A DNA stretch of 64,000 nt from Thiobacillus sp. 65-1402 (lineage in GTDB: Bacteria; Pseudomonadota; Gammaproteobacteria; Burkholderiales; Thiobacillaceae), in the NCBI RefSeq assembly GCF_001897685.1, contig NZ_MKUG01000001.1:46506-110505 (forward strand). The letters are read 5' to 3'. The position numbers and the translations under genes are program-made. This document shows, piece after piece, positions 29,502-39,495 of this stretch. Within the stretch, counting starts at the first letter, position 1. Each line of letters opens with the position of its first letter. The notes beneath the pieces are model-generated. The model saw only the letters and a program-made list of their open reading frames with translations. It did not search any database and was not told the DNA's origin.

Positions 29502-30958
29502 CACTTCCTCCAGAACGCCGGCGTCAGCACCACCAAAAGGGTGAACAATTCCAGCCGCCCGAGCAGCATGGCGAAGCAGCACACCCAGATCTGGAAATCG
29601 TTCAGCGCGGCGAAGTTGCTGGCGGGACCCACCTGGCCCAGGCCCGGTCCGGTGTTGTTGATCATGGCAACGACGGCGGTCAAGGCGCTGAAGACGTCGA
29701 GTCCGGACGCGGACAGCAGAAACGTGAAGACGACGATGCAGGCAATATAGACGAAGAAAAACGCCAGCACGGCATAGATGATCTTGTTGGGCACCGCATG
29801 GGCGCCGATCTTGGTATGGATTTCGGCGTGGGGATGCACCAGCTTGACCAGCTCACGGTAAAGCTGCTTCCAGAGCAGCATGGCGCGCATCATCTTGATG
29901 CCGCCGCCGGTGGAGCTGGAGCTGGCGCAGAAGCTCGACAGAAACAGCATCCACAGCGGGGCGAAATACGGCCAGGCGTTGTAATCGGTGTTGGAAAATC
30001 CGAGCGTGGTGGCCACCGAAATAGTGTTGAACGAAACGTAGCGCAGGGCATCCGGCAGTTCAAGGTAAACGCCCTTCAGCCACAGGTAGCCGGTGACGCC
30101 GGCAACGCTGACGCCCAGCACCGCAAAATACCAGCGAATTTCCGCATCGAAGCGGTAGGCCAGCAGGCTGCGGGTGCGCAACGCCATGAAGTGGGTGGAA
30201 AAGCTGATGCCCGCGATCAGCGCAAACACCATGATGATGATTTCGAGCAGCACGGAGTCGAAGTAGCCTATGCTGGCATCGTGCGACGACATGCCGCCCA
30301 GCCCCATCACGCTGAAGCCATGCACCACCGCGTCGATCCAGCTCATGCCGCCCGCCCACAACGCCCCCATGCACATCAACGTGACCAGGACATAGACCTG
30401 CCACAGCCCCTTGGCGGTTTCGGCCATGCGCGGCGTGAGCTTGCTGTCCTTCATCGGCGTCGGCGTTTCCGCCTTGAACATCTGGCGGCCGCCGACCCCC
30501 AGCATCGGCAGCACGGCCACCACCAGCACGATCACGCCCATGCCGCCCAGCCAGTGCATTTCGGTGCGCCAGATATTGATCGAAGGCGGCAGGGCGTCCA
30601 GCCCCGAAAGCACGGTGGCGCCCGTCGCGGTCAAACCCGAGACGGCTTCGAAATAGGCATCGGTGAAGCCGAGTCCCGGCATGTAGGCCAGCAGCGGGAT
30701 CGTCGAAAACACCGGCAGCACGGTCCAGATCATCGCCACCAGCAGGAAGCCGTCGCGCGTTTGCAGTTCGCGCTTGCCGCGGCGCGACAGCAACCAGAGC
30801 ACCGCGCCGGAGAGGAAAGCCGTCAGAATGGCCTGCTTGTAAGCGAACTGCGCGCCATCGTCCAGCGCAGCGGAAACGCCGAGCGGCAGCAGAAAGGCGA
30901 AAGCGAACAGCATCAGCACTTTCGACAGGATGTGGACGACAGGCAGTATTTGTGACAT
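29501..30958 (-). CDS. trkH: Trk potassium uptake protein TrkH
   Basis: Multi-TM; SGLTATGATVLSG, SSTGGGIKMMR; adjacent trkA. Confidence 0.93.
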   Translation of the reverse strand: MSQILPVVHILSKVLMLFAFAFLLPLGVSAALDDGAQFAYKQAILTAFLSGAVLWLLSRRGKRELQTRDGFLLVAMIWTVLPVFSTIPLLAYMPGLGFTDAYFEAVSGLTATGATVLSGLDALPPSINIWRTEMHWLGGMGVIVLVVAVLPMLGVGGRQMFKAETPTPMKDSKLTPRMAETAKGLWQVYVLVTLMCMGALWAGGMSWIDAVVHGFSVMGLGGMSSHDASIGYFDSVLLEIIIMVFALIAGISFSTHFMALRTRSLLAYRFDAEIRWYFAVLGVSVAGVTGYLWLKGVYLELPDALRYVSFNTISVATTLGFSNTDYNAWPYFAPLWMLFLSSFCASSSSTGGGIKMMRAMLLWKQLYRELVKLVHPHAEIHTKIGAHAVPNKIIYAVLAFFFVYIACIVVFTFLLSASGLDVFSALTAVVAMINNTGPGLGQVGPASNFAALNDFQIWVCCFAMLLGRLELFTLLVVLTPAFWRK

Positions 30959-31111
30959 TGAACGTTCCGCCAAACCGGACTCGGCATGCGCGCGATGTTA
31001 CCAGCGCATTCCCTCCGGCACGCCGGACCGCATGCCGCCTGGCCGCGCGGCGGGAAGAGCCGGAATCGTCCGGGCAAGGGCAGCAGGCGCCGGGCGCCGC
31101 ACGGGCGGCAT

Positions 31112-32485
31112 CTAGAAAAACCCGAAGCCGACCTGGAACAGCTTTTCCACCTTGGGGATGATGCGCTTGTTGAGCGCAAACACGATGAGATGGTCCTCCG
31201 CCTCGATCAGGGTATCGTGATGGGCGATCAGCACCTCCTCGCCGCGGATGATGGCGGCAATCGCCGCCCCTTCCGGCAGGGCCACATCGCCGATGCGGCG
31301 CCCCACCACCTTCGAGGTTTTGAGGTCGCCGTGAATGACGACCTCGAGCACTTCGGCCGCGCCGCGCCGCAACGAATGCACCGCCGCCATGTCGCCGCGG
31401 CGGATCTTCGACAGCAGCGGGCCGACCGTGGCCTGCGCCGGCGAGATGGCGATGTCGATTTCGCCGCCCTGCACCAGATTGACGTAGGCCGAGCGGTTGA
31501 TCAGGGCGATCACCCGCTGCGCGCCCATGCGCTTGGCCAGCAGGGCGGACATGATGTTGTCCTCGTCGTCGTTGGTGAGCGCGCAGAACACGTCCATCGA
31601 CCCGATGTTCTCCTGCTCCAGCAAGGCCTCGTCGGTGGCGTCGCCTTGCAGCACCAGGGTACGGTGCAACTGCTCGGCCAGCAGCGTGCAGGTGGCCTTG
31701 TTGTGGTCGATCAGCTTGACCTCGTAGTTGCGTTCCAGCGCGGCCGCCAGCCGCCGCCCGATGTTGCCGCCGCCGGCGATCATCACGCGCTTGACCGGCC
31801 GCTCCATGCGGCGCAGTTCGCGCATCACCGAAGGGATGTCCTCGCGGCGAGCCAGGAAAAACACTTCGTCGCCCGGCTCGATGACCGTGATCCCCTCCGG
31901 CACGATGCCGCGGTCGCGCCGGTAGATCGCCGGGATCCGGCAATCGACATCCGGCATGTGGCGCTTGATGTCCTGCAGCTCGTGTCCCATCAGGGGGCCG
32001 CCGTGATAGGCGCGCACCGCCACCAGCCGCACTTTGCCCCCGGCAAAGTCGAGCACCTGCAGCGCCTCGGGGTGCTCGATCAGGCGGCGCAGGGTGTCGG
32101 TCACCTCCTGTTCGGGGCTGATGACGTCGTCGACCCCGAAATGCTCGGCCAGAAAGTCCGCTTCCTGCCCCATGAAATCGCTGGAACGGATACGCGCAAT
32201 GCGCGTGGGGAGGTTGAACAGGGTGGACGCGATGCGGCATGCCACCAGATTGGTTTCGTCGCTCTGGGTGACGGCGACCAGCATGTCGGCGTCCTCGGCG
32301 CCGGCCTGCTTCAGGACCGAGGGGTGCGCCGCGTGGCCGCGCACGGTGCGCAGGTCGAAGCGGTCCTGCAGCAGCGCCAGGCGCGAGACATCGAGGTCGA
32401 CGACGGTGATGTCGTTGTCTTCGGCAACCAGGCTTTCAGCCAGGTTGGAGCCGACCTGGCCGGCACCGAGAATGATGATTTTCAC
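31112..32485 (-). CDS. trkA: Trk potassium uptake regulatory protein TrkA
   Basis: MKIIILGAGQVGSNLAESLVAEDNDITVVD; second Rossmann MIAGGGNIGRRLA. Confidence 0.96.
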   Translation of the reverse strand: MKIIILGAGQVGSNLAESLVAEDNDITVVDLDVSRLALLQDRFDLRTVRGHAAHPSVLKQAGAEDADMLVAVTQSDETNLVACRIASTLFNLPTRIARIRSSDFMGQEADFLAEHFGVDDVISPEQEVTDTLRRLIEHPEALQVLDFAGGKVRLVAVRAYHGGPLMGHELQDIKRHMPDVDCRIPAIYRRDRGIVPEGITVIEPGDEVFFLARREDIPSVMRELRRMERPVKRVMIAGGGNIGRRLAAALERNYEVKLIDHNKATCTLLAEQLHRTLVLQGDATDEALLEQENIGSMDVFCALTNDDEDNIMSALLAKRMGAQRVIALINRSAYVNLVQGGEIDIAISPAQATVGPLLSKIRRGDMAAVHSLRRGAAEVLEVVIHGDLKTSKVVGRRIGDVALPEGAAIAAIIRGEEVLIAHHDTLIEAEDHLIVFALNKRIIPKVEKLFQVGFGFF

Positions 32486-32500
32486 GCGCCGGCCCTGCGC

Positions 32501-33775
32501 TTACAACTCTTCATCCAGCCGTCGCCCATGCCGGATATTCAGCTGTTTCAGCTTGCGGTAGAGGTGGGTGCGCTCCAGTCCGGACTTGTCGGCGACCCGC
32601 GTCATGCTGCCGCCCTCTTTCTGGATCAGGTGTTCGAAATACATGCGCTCGAAGGCATCGCGCGCCTCGCGCAGCGGGATGTCGAGCGGAATGCCGTGCG
32701 CCACCGCCGGCGCGGACAGTTTCATAGGGGCGAGCACGCGGTTGACCTCGGCGGCGTCGATTTCATTCGCCAGCGCGGTGACCGCCAGGGTGCGCACCAC
32801 GTTGCTGAGTTGCGGCAGATTGCCCGGCCAGTCGAAATTGCGCAGCTGGTTCAGGGCCGGCGTGGTGAGCCGCCGCACCGGGCTGACGCCCTCTTCCACC
32901 AGTTGCGCCAGCATGAAGTTGGCGATATCGGGCACATCCTCGCGGTGGTCGCGCAGCGGCGGCAGCTGGATGGCGAGACTGGACAGGCGGTAAAACAGGC
33001 GGCTGTCGAATTCGCCGGCGCCAACCATGGCGTCGAGGCTGCGGCTGCTGGCGCATACCAGGCGCGCGCCGCTGCCCTCGATGCGGTCGAGCAGCAGTCC
33101 CAGGCCTTTTTGCTCCAGGCGCGCCAACTCGGATACCTCGGGCAGGTAGAGGGTGCCGTTGCCGAGCGCTTCGACAAAGCTGAGCGGCTCGGACACCAGG
33201 CGCGCGCGATCCTTGATCTCGACCCACGCGCTGGCGGGCTGGTGCAGAAAATGCGCGCAGATTTCAAAGCCGCTGCCGGGCTCGCCCTGCAACAGGACCG
33301 GCGCGGTGTTGCCGGCGATCTGGGTAAGGCGTTTTTTCAGTTCGAGGATCAGCGGGCTGCGCCCGAGCGCCGACAAATCCATGCCGGGCGTGCGCCGGGG
33401 CAGGGACGCGCCGCGCTTGATGGCCTTGCTGACGGTATCGATCAGCTTGGCCAGCGCCACCGGTTTTTCCAGAAAATCGGTGGCGCCGAGCCGGGTGGCT
33501 TCGACGGCGGTATCGATGGTGCCGTGCCCCGACATCATCACCACCGGCATGGTGAGCTGGCCGCCCCCCGCCCATTCCTTCAGCAGCGTCACGCCATCGG
33601 TATCGGGCATCCAGATGTCCAGCAGGACCAGGTCCGGACGCCGCTGGATGCGAAAAGCGCGCGCCGCCTCGGCATTTTCCGCCAGGTGCACGTCGTAGCC
33701 TTCGTCGGTAAGGATTTCCGACAACAATTCACGAATGCCCACTTCGTCGTCGACGACGAGAATATGCCCGCTCAC
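32501..33775 (-). CDS. Sigma-54-dependent response regulator, NtrX-like
   Basis: HILVVDDEVGIRELLSEIL receiver, LLDIWMPDTDG, Fis-like C-terminus; GTG start; overlaps the histidine kinase gene. Confidence 0.88.
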   Translation of the reverse strand: MSGHILVVDDEVGIRELLSEILTDEGYDVHLAENAEAARAFRIQRRPDLVLLDIWMPDTDGVTLLKEWAGGGQLTMPVVMMSGHGTIDTAVEATRLGATDFLEKPVALAKLIDTVSKAIKRGASLPRRTPGMDLSALGRSPLILELKKRLTQIAGNTAPVLLQGEPGSGFEICAHFLHQPASAWVEIKDRARLVSEPLSFVEALGNGTLYLPEVSELARLEQKGLGLLLDRIEGSGARLVCASSRSLDAMVGAGEFDSRLFYRLSSLAIQLPPLRDHREDVPDIANFMLAQLVEEGVSPVRRLTTPALNQLRNFDWPGNLPQLSNVVRTLAVTALANEIDAAEVNRVLAPMKLSAPAVAHGIPLDIPLREARDAFERMYFEHLIQKEGGSMTRVADKSGLERTHLYRKLKQLNIRHGRRLDEEL

Positions 33776-35907
33776 GTGTTCTCCCCGGCTACCGCAAAAA
33801 TGGGCAATGCAATGCGGATGGCGGCACCGCCCGATTTGAGATTTTCGATCTGGATTTTGCCGTGATGCTCTTCCACGATCTTTTTGACGATGGCCAGGCC
33901 CAGGCCCGTCCCCTTGGCCTTGGTGGTTGCATAGGGCTCGAACAGCCGCGTCATCAGATGTTCCGGAAACCCGGCTCCATTGTCCGTTACGGTCAAACAA
34001 ACAGCATTGTTATCGAGAAGGTGCGTGCCAACCTCGACCCTCGGTGCGGAGTGGCCGGCCAGCGCATCCTGCGCATTTTGCAACAGATTATGTATTACCT
34101 GACGCAATAATGTGGAGTCGCCGGCAATCCGCGGCAAGTCGGCGTCGAGGTGCAGCTGCAGGCCCAGCGCTCTGGCGTCGTAGAGCGCCAGCACTTCGCG
34201 TACCAGCGCATTCAGATCGAGCGGTTCGAGCGTGGCGCGCGGCATCCGCGCATAGCCGGCAAACGCGTCCACCATGCTTTTCATCGCGGCGACCTGGCTG
34301 ACGATGGTTTGCGTGGCGCGCGCCAGGAACTCGGCGTCCGCCGGCTGCAGCCGGCCGTCGAGCTTGCGCGCGATGCGCTCGGCCGACAGCTGGATCGGGG
34401 TGAGCGGGTTCTTGATCTCGTGCGCCAGGCGGCGTGCCACCTCGCTCCAGGCGGCGTTGCGTTCGGCGTCGATCAGCTTGGTGACGTCGTCGAACACCAG
34501 CACATAACCGCGCTCGACGCCCGGCGGCAGGCGGGTGCCGCGCAGTAGCAGCGACTGGCTGCCGCCGTTGCCGGCGTAATCGATCTGCTCCTGCCATTCG
34601 CCTTCGTGCGCGCCGAAGCGCGCCGCCACCGTCGCGCCAAACCCGTGCAGCGCCTCGCCCGCCTGCCCCAGTCCGGCAAGCGGCTGGGCGTCCAGCGCCG
34701 ATGCGTGCACTCCTAGAATCTGCGCCGCCGCGCTGTTCATGGTACGGACCCGCAGCGCTTCGTCCAGCACCACCACGCCGGAGGACAGGTTGGCCAGCAC
34801 GCGCTCCAGAAAGGCCTTGGCCTGCTCGGTCTGCTGGTGGTTCTGCGCGACCTGTTCGCGGGCGTCGGACAGCTGGCGGGTCATGCGGTTGAACGACTGG
34901 ATCAGCACACCCAGCTCGTCGCGGCTCTTCACCGACGGCATCTGCGAAAAATCGCCTTTGGCCACGGCGCGAGTGCCGCGTGCCAGCGTGCGCAGCGGCG
35001 CGCCGAGGCGTTCCGACAGCAGATACGCGATCACCAGGGTCATCAGCAAGGCCAGCATCAGGGTGAGGGTGAGCGCGACGCCGTAGATGCGCTTCAGCCC
35101 CAGCCGCGACACCGCGATCTGCTGGTATTCCTGATACGCCAGCTGCACAGCCTGCGCATCGCGTGCCAGGCCGGCCGGCACCGGCTGCACCAGTTGCAGC
35201 ACGCGCGTTTCGCCGGTCAGCGTGCTGGTGTATACCGGCACGATGACGTGCATGACGAGCCCGCGGTCGGCCACTTCCTCGATCCGGCTGTAGGGCTGCT
35301 GCTGCCTAACCTGCCACAGCACGCTGCGCTCGGGCAGCACCGGCAGCAGGGTGCCGCGCTCGCCGCTGACGTGGGCAATGACGCCACCGCGTTCGTCGAA
35401 CAGGGTCAGCTCCTGCACCGCGCTTTGTTCACGCAGGGTGGAAAGGCTGGTGATGATCGAGCCCATGCCTTCGTCCGACAAGGCCAGCGCCATCCGCTGG
35501 GCTTTTTTGTCCTGCTCGCGCAGCAGGTCGTCGAGCGCGGCCTGGCCGAGGTTGACGCCGGAGGCCAGCGCGTTGTCGACCCGCACGTCGAACCAGGTTT
35601 CGATCGACCGGTTGAGGAAGAACACCGAGGCGCCATACACCACCAGGCCGGGCAGCAGGGCGACGACGCCGAACATCAGCAGCAGCTTGAGCGTGAGCTT
35701 GGCGCCGAACACGCCACGGCGGATGCGCTTTTGCAGCCACCACATGCGCCACCCCAGCAGCACCAGCAGCGCCGTGCCCAGCACGCCGCCACCGATGAAC
35801 AGGCTGGGCAGGGAGTCGGAGAATGCGCTGCTGTCGCCGCTGGCATAGAACAGCAGGGATAGCAGCACGATGCCCATGATCAGGGCGGCGGCAATCAGAC
35901 TGCGCAT
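33772..35907 (-). CDS. NtrY-like sensor histidine kinase
   Basis: TM segments, HAMP, PAS-like region, RRLAHEIKNPLTPIQLSAERI H-box, GTGLGLAIVKKIVEEHHG. Confidence 0.9.
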   Translation of the reverse strand: MRSLIAAALIMGIVLLSLLFYASGDSSAFSDSLPSLFIGGGVLGTALLVLLGWRMWWLQKRIRRGVFGAKLTLKLLLMFGVVALLPGLVVYGASVFFLNRSIETWFDVRVDNALASGVNLGQAALDDLLREQDKKAQRMALALSDEGMGSIITSLSTLREQSAVQELTLFDERGGVIAHVSGERGTLLPVLPERSVLWQVRQQQPYSRIEEVADRGLVMHVIVPVYTSTLTGETRVLQLVQPVPAGLARDAQAVQLAYQEYQQIAVSRLGLKRIYGVALTLTLMLALLMTLVIAYLLSERLGAPLRTLARGTRAVAKGDFSQMPSVKSRDELGVLIQSFNRMTRQLSDAREQVAQNHQQTEQAKAFLERVLANLSSGVVVLDEALRVRTMNSAAAQILGVHASALDAQPLAGLGQAGEALHGFGATVAARFGAHEGEWQEQIDYAGNGGSQSLLLRGTRLPPGVERGYVLVFDDVTKLIDAERNAAWSEVARRLAHEIKNPLTPIQLSAERIARKLDGRLQPADAEFLARATQTIVSQVAAMKSMVDAFAGYARMPRATLEPLDLNALVREVLALYDARALGLQLHLDADLPRIAGDSTLLRQVIHNLLQNAQDALAGHSAPRVEVGTHLLDNNAVCLTVTDNGAGFPEHLMTRLFEPYATTKAKGTGLGLAIVKKIVEEHHGKIQIENLKSGGAAIRIALPIFAVAGENT

Positions 35908-36530
35908 CAGGGCAAGGGCGGCGGGGAAGCGGGCGCGGCGGGAGCCTCGAACGACCAGCCGTACCAGGGAGTCGCCAGTTCCCAATTGTCGCTGGTGACC
36001 GCGCCGATGGAGAGCGGCTTGGGCAGTTGCGCGGTATCGAGACGCAGACGCAGACGGGCGTCGTAGCGACGCCCGGTCTTCAGGGCGCCGCGTTCCAGCA
36101 CCTGCCAGTCGTCGACCCTCCCCAGCAGGGCCAGGGCTTCGCCCAGGGTCGCGACGGTGCGCGTGGTGTAGCCGATTTCAACGACATAACGGCGCAGCAG
36201 CAGGTGGTAATAAATCCGCAGTTTGCGCACCGGTTCGGCGATGTCTTCGTCGAGCCACCAGTTGCGCGGGCGGGTCAGTTCCAGTTCCAGCAGAAAATAC
36301 AGGTTGATTCCCTTGCTGAGCGCGTCTTCCAGGGTGCGGTTGAGCACGATGTCGACGTCCGCTTCCAGCAAATAGCCTTGCTGGGTGGCGCGGATGCCCG
36401 CCTGTTTGACGGTGCTTTTGTCGCCGGCCAGCGCACTGCCCGCGACGGCCAGCCAGCAGCCCAGCAACAGCCCGGCCAGCCATCGAAAAGCCGGGTCACG
36501 TCTTGCGCAGCAGGGCGTAAAAGAAACCAT
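35907..36530 (-). CDS. DUF4390 family protein
   Basis: GYLLEADVDIVLNRTLEDALSKGINLYFLLELELTRPRNWWLDE; located between rsmB and ntrY-like genes. Confidence 0.8.
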   Translation of the reverse strand: MVSFTPCCARRDPAFRWLAGLLLGCWLAVAGSALAGDKSTVKQAGIRATQQGYLLEADVDIVLNRTLEDALSKGINLYFLLELELTRPRNWWLDEDIAEPVRKLRIYYHLLLRRYVVEIGYTTRTVATLGEALALLGRVDDWQVLERGALKTGRRYDARLRLRLDTAQLPKPLSIGAVTSDNWELATPWYGWSFEAPAAPASPPPLP

Positions 36531-37752
36531 CGTGCTCGGCATCGGGCAGCAGCGCCCCATCGGTCAAGGGTTGAGGAAGCGGGCAGCGTTCGGCGTCTTC
36601 TGTATGGCGCGCCAGGAACGCTTGCACTTGCCCGTCGTTTTCTTCGTCGAATATCGAGCAGGTGACGTAAAGCAATGTACCACCGCGGACCAGCAGCCGC
36701 CAGAGCGCCTCCAGCATAACGGCCTGCTGCGCGGCAAATTGAGCGATATCGTCGGGCCGGCGCAGCCACTTGATGTCGGGATTGCGGCGCACCACGCCGG
36801 AGGCGCTGCACGGCACGTCGGCCAGGATGCGGTCGAACGGCCGGCCGTCCCACCAGGCGGCGGGCTGCGCCGCGTCGCCTGCGAGCAGCGTTGCCTGCAG
36901 TTGCAGGCGGTCGAGATTTTCGCGCACCCGCGCCAGCCGCACGGCGTCGACATCGAGCGCGCACAGATCGACATCCGCACGCTCCAGGATATGGCCGCTC
37001 TTGCCGCCGGGCGCCGCGCAGGCGTCGAGCACCCGCTCGCCAGGCTGGGCGTCGAGCAGGCGTGCCGCCCACTGCGCGCCGGCGTCCTGCACCGACACCT
37101 CGCCCTGGTCGAAGCCGGGCAGGCTGTGCACCGGCACCGCGCGGTCGAGGGTGACCGCGTCCGGGCCGGTTTGATGCGCCGGCATCCCGGCCTCGTTCAG
37201 GCGCCGAAGATAGCCGGCGACATCGCCGTGGCGGCGATTGACGCGCAGGGTGAACGGCGGATGCAGCAGGCTGGCTTCGAGCATGCCCTGCCATTGGTCC
37301 GGATATTCCGCTTGCAGTTTCGCGATCCACCAGTCGGGGTGCGACCAGCGCGCCGACGGCTGGTCGTCGGCGATTTTGTCGAGCTCGGCGCGGCGCCGCT
37401 GAAAATTGCGCAGCACCGCATTGGCGAGACCGCGCCGCCAACCCTGGCCGGCGGCGGTAACCGCGTTGTGCACCACGGCATGCGCGGGCGCCCGGGTGTA
37501 GGCCAGCTGGTACAGCGCCACGCGCAGCAGCCAGCCGAGTTCGGGATCGGTCAGCGGACGTTCCAGCAGCGCCGCCAGCCAGGCGTCGAGGCGGCCCAGC
37601 TGGCGCAGACTGCCATACACGATGTCCTGCAGGGCGCCACGTTCGCCCGGCGTTTGCAGGTGCTGCAGGCACCGCGGCAACACCTGGTGCAGCGCCGTCC
37701 CGGCGAGCACCTCTTCGAGCGCGCCGGCGGCGAGTTTTTGCAGCTTACGCAT
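36496..37752 (-). CDS. rsmB: 16S rRNA (cytosine967-C5)-methyltransferase RsmB
   Basis: VLDACAAPGGKSGHILE, DVPCSASGVVRRNPDIKW. Confidence 0.95.
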   Translation of the reverse strand: MRKLQKLAAGALEEVLAGTALHQVLPRCLQHLQTPGERGALQDIVYGSLRQLGRLDAWLAALLERPLTDPELGWLLRVALYQLAYTRAPAHAVVHNAVTAAGQGWRRGLANAVLRNFQRRRAELDKIADDQPSARWSHPDWWIAKLQAEYPDQWQGMLEASLLHPPFTLRVNRRHGDVAGYLRRLNEAGMPAHQTGPDAVTLDRAVPVHSLPGFDQGEVSVQDAGAQWAARLLDAQPGERVLDACAAPGGKSGHILERADVDLCALDVDAVRLARVRENLDRLQLQATLLAGDAAQPAAWWDGRPFDRILADVPCSASGVVRRNPDIKWLRRPDDIAQFAAQQAVMLEALWRLLVRGGTLLYVTCSIFDEENDGQVQAFLARHTEDAERCPLPQPLTDGALLPDAEHDGFFYALLRKT

Positions 37753-37857
37753 GGGAAAAAACGCCCCGCTTCGTCAGTTGATTCATGGGATTCCGGCCAC
37801 CGCATCGAGCGACGGATGATAGCAGGGTCGCGCCGGCACCCGGCGCGGATTCGCGCC

Positions 37858-38805
37858 TCAGGGGCCGAGCCGGATTCCGGGCGACAGCGGGCGGCCGGCG
37901 AGGAAGGCTGCGGCATTCATCCGTTTGCCGCCTGCCGGCTGAACCACCTGCAAGGCCAGCGTTCCGCTGCCGCAGGCGACGACCAGCTGGTCCGCGTCGG
38001 CACGCAGCACTTCGCCCGGTGCATGCGCGTTTGCACCGGCTTCGGCAGGCCATGGATCGGTGCCGGCTTGTGCCGACCAGATTTTCAGCGGCTCGCCGTC
38101 CAGCAGCGTCCACGCGCCCGGTGCCGGATTGTAGGCACGTACGGCACGCGCCAGCAACTCGGCCGGCTGGCGCCAGTCCAGCCTGGCTTCTTCCTTGCCA
38201 AGTTTGGCGGCGTAGGTGGCCTGCGCATCGTCCTGCGGCTGCGGCACCAGCGCGGGATAGTTCGTCAGCGCCTCGACGATGGCGCCGGCGCCGGCCGCGG
38301 CCAGGGTGTCATGCAGGCTTGCTGCGGTGTCGGTTTCAAGGATCGGCACCGGCGTTTTCGTCAGCATGGCGCCGGTGTCGAGGCCGGCGTCCATCTGCAT
38401 GATGGTGATGCCGGTTTCCGTGTCGCCCGCCAGAATCGCGCGCTGGATCGGCGCCGCCCCACGCCAGCGCGGCAGCAGCGAGGCGTGGATGTTGAGGCAG
38501 CCGAAACGCGGCAGGTCCAGCACCGCCTGCGGCAGGATCAGTCCGTAGGCTGCGACCACCATGATGTCGGCATCCGCCGCGCGCAGTTCGGCCTGCGAGT
38601 CGGGGAGTTTCAAGCTGGCGGGCTGCGCGAGCGGCAGCCCGCGTGCCAGCGCCGCCTGCTTGACGGCGCTGGCGGCAAGCTTCATGCCGCGTCCGGCCGG
38701 GCGGTCGGGCTGGGTCAGCACCAGGGCGATGTCGTGCCCGGCATCCGCCAGGGCGTTCAGGGCTGCCGCCGCAAACGGCGGGGTTCCGGCAAAAACGATG
38801 CGCAC
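37858..38805 (-). CDS. fmt: Methionyl-tRNA formyltransferase
   Basis: [37 protein letters not shown]. Confidence 0.97.
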   Translation of the reverse strand: MRIVFAGTPPFAAAALNALADAGHDIALVLTQPDRPAGRGMKLAASAVKQAALARGLPLAQPASLKLPDSQAELRAADADIMVVAAYGLILPQAVLDLPRFGCLNIHASLLPRWRGAAPIQRAILAGDTETGITIMQMDAGLDTGAMLTKTPVPILETDTAASLHDTLAAAGAGAIVEALTNYPALVPQPQDDAQATYAAKLGKEEARLDWRQPAELLARAVRAYNPAPGAWTLLDGEPLKIWSAQAGTDPWPAEAGANAHAPGEVLRADADQLVVACGSGTLALQVVQPAGGKRMNAAAFLAGRPLSPGIRLGP

Positions 38806-38815
38806 GGGCGGCGGC

Positions 38816-39349
38816 TCAAAGCGACGCGCGCACGGGTGCGGCGTCGGGGCGGTGTTCGCGCGCCTGTTTGGCCAGCTTGGCCTTGATGCGATTGCGCTTG
38901 AGATTGGACAGATAGTCGACGAAGACCTTGCCCATCAGGTGATCCAATTCGTGCTGGATGCACACCGCCAGCAAACCCTCGGCCTCGAGCTCGAACGGCT
39001 TGCCGTCGCGATCGAGCGCGCGCACGGTGACGCGCTCGGCGCGCTCGACCTTGTCGAAAATACCGGGCACCGACAGGCAGCCTTCCTCGCTTTCTTCGCG
39101 TCCGGACTGCGCGACGATTTCGGGGTTGATGAACACGCGCAGTTCGTCATGGGTTTCGGAAATATCGATGACGACGACGCGTTCGTGAACGTTGACCTGG
39201 GTGGCGGCCAGACCGATGCCGGGCGCGGCGTACATGGTCTCCGCCATGTCGTCGATCAGCTTGCGGATGCGCGCATCCACCGCCTTCACCGGCTTGGCGA
39301 CGGTGTGCAGGCGCGCATCGGGGTAATGCAAAATGTCGAGTCTGGCCAT
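38816..39349 (-). CDS. def: Peptide deformylase
   Basis: [33 protein letters not shown]. Confidence 0.97.
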   Translation of the reverse strand: MARLDILHYPDARLHTVAKPVKAVDARIRKLIDDMAETMYAAPGIGLAATQVNVHERVVVIDISETHDELRVFINPEIVAQSGREESEEGCLSVPGIFDKVERAERVTVRALDRDGKPFELEAEGLLAVCIQHELDHLMGKVFVDYLSNLKRNRIKAKLAKQAREHRPDAAPVRASL

Positions 39350-39495
39350 AAAAAGCTTTACGAATGAAGGGGCTGGGGGCACACTTTGACGCAAAATCTG
39401 CGCCCGCATGCCTGCAACCCTAAATATAAGACGGCGGATGGCCGTAAGTTAGGCGCACAGTATATTTTCAACGCAGAAAATTAGACAGGGTCTAA

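Noticed and set aside
30986-33865. 959-aa plus-strand ORF covering trkA/ntrX-like genes
   Set aside because: Antisense to three well-supported minus-strand genes; composition typical of GC-driven open frames.
36385-38886. 833-aa plus-strand ORF over rsmB/fmt
   Set aside because: Antisense to clear rsmB and fmt; no domain motifs.
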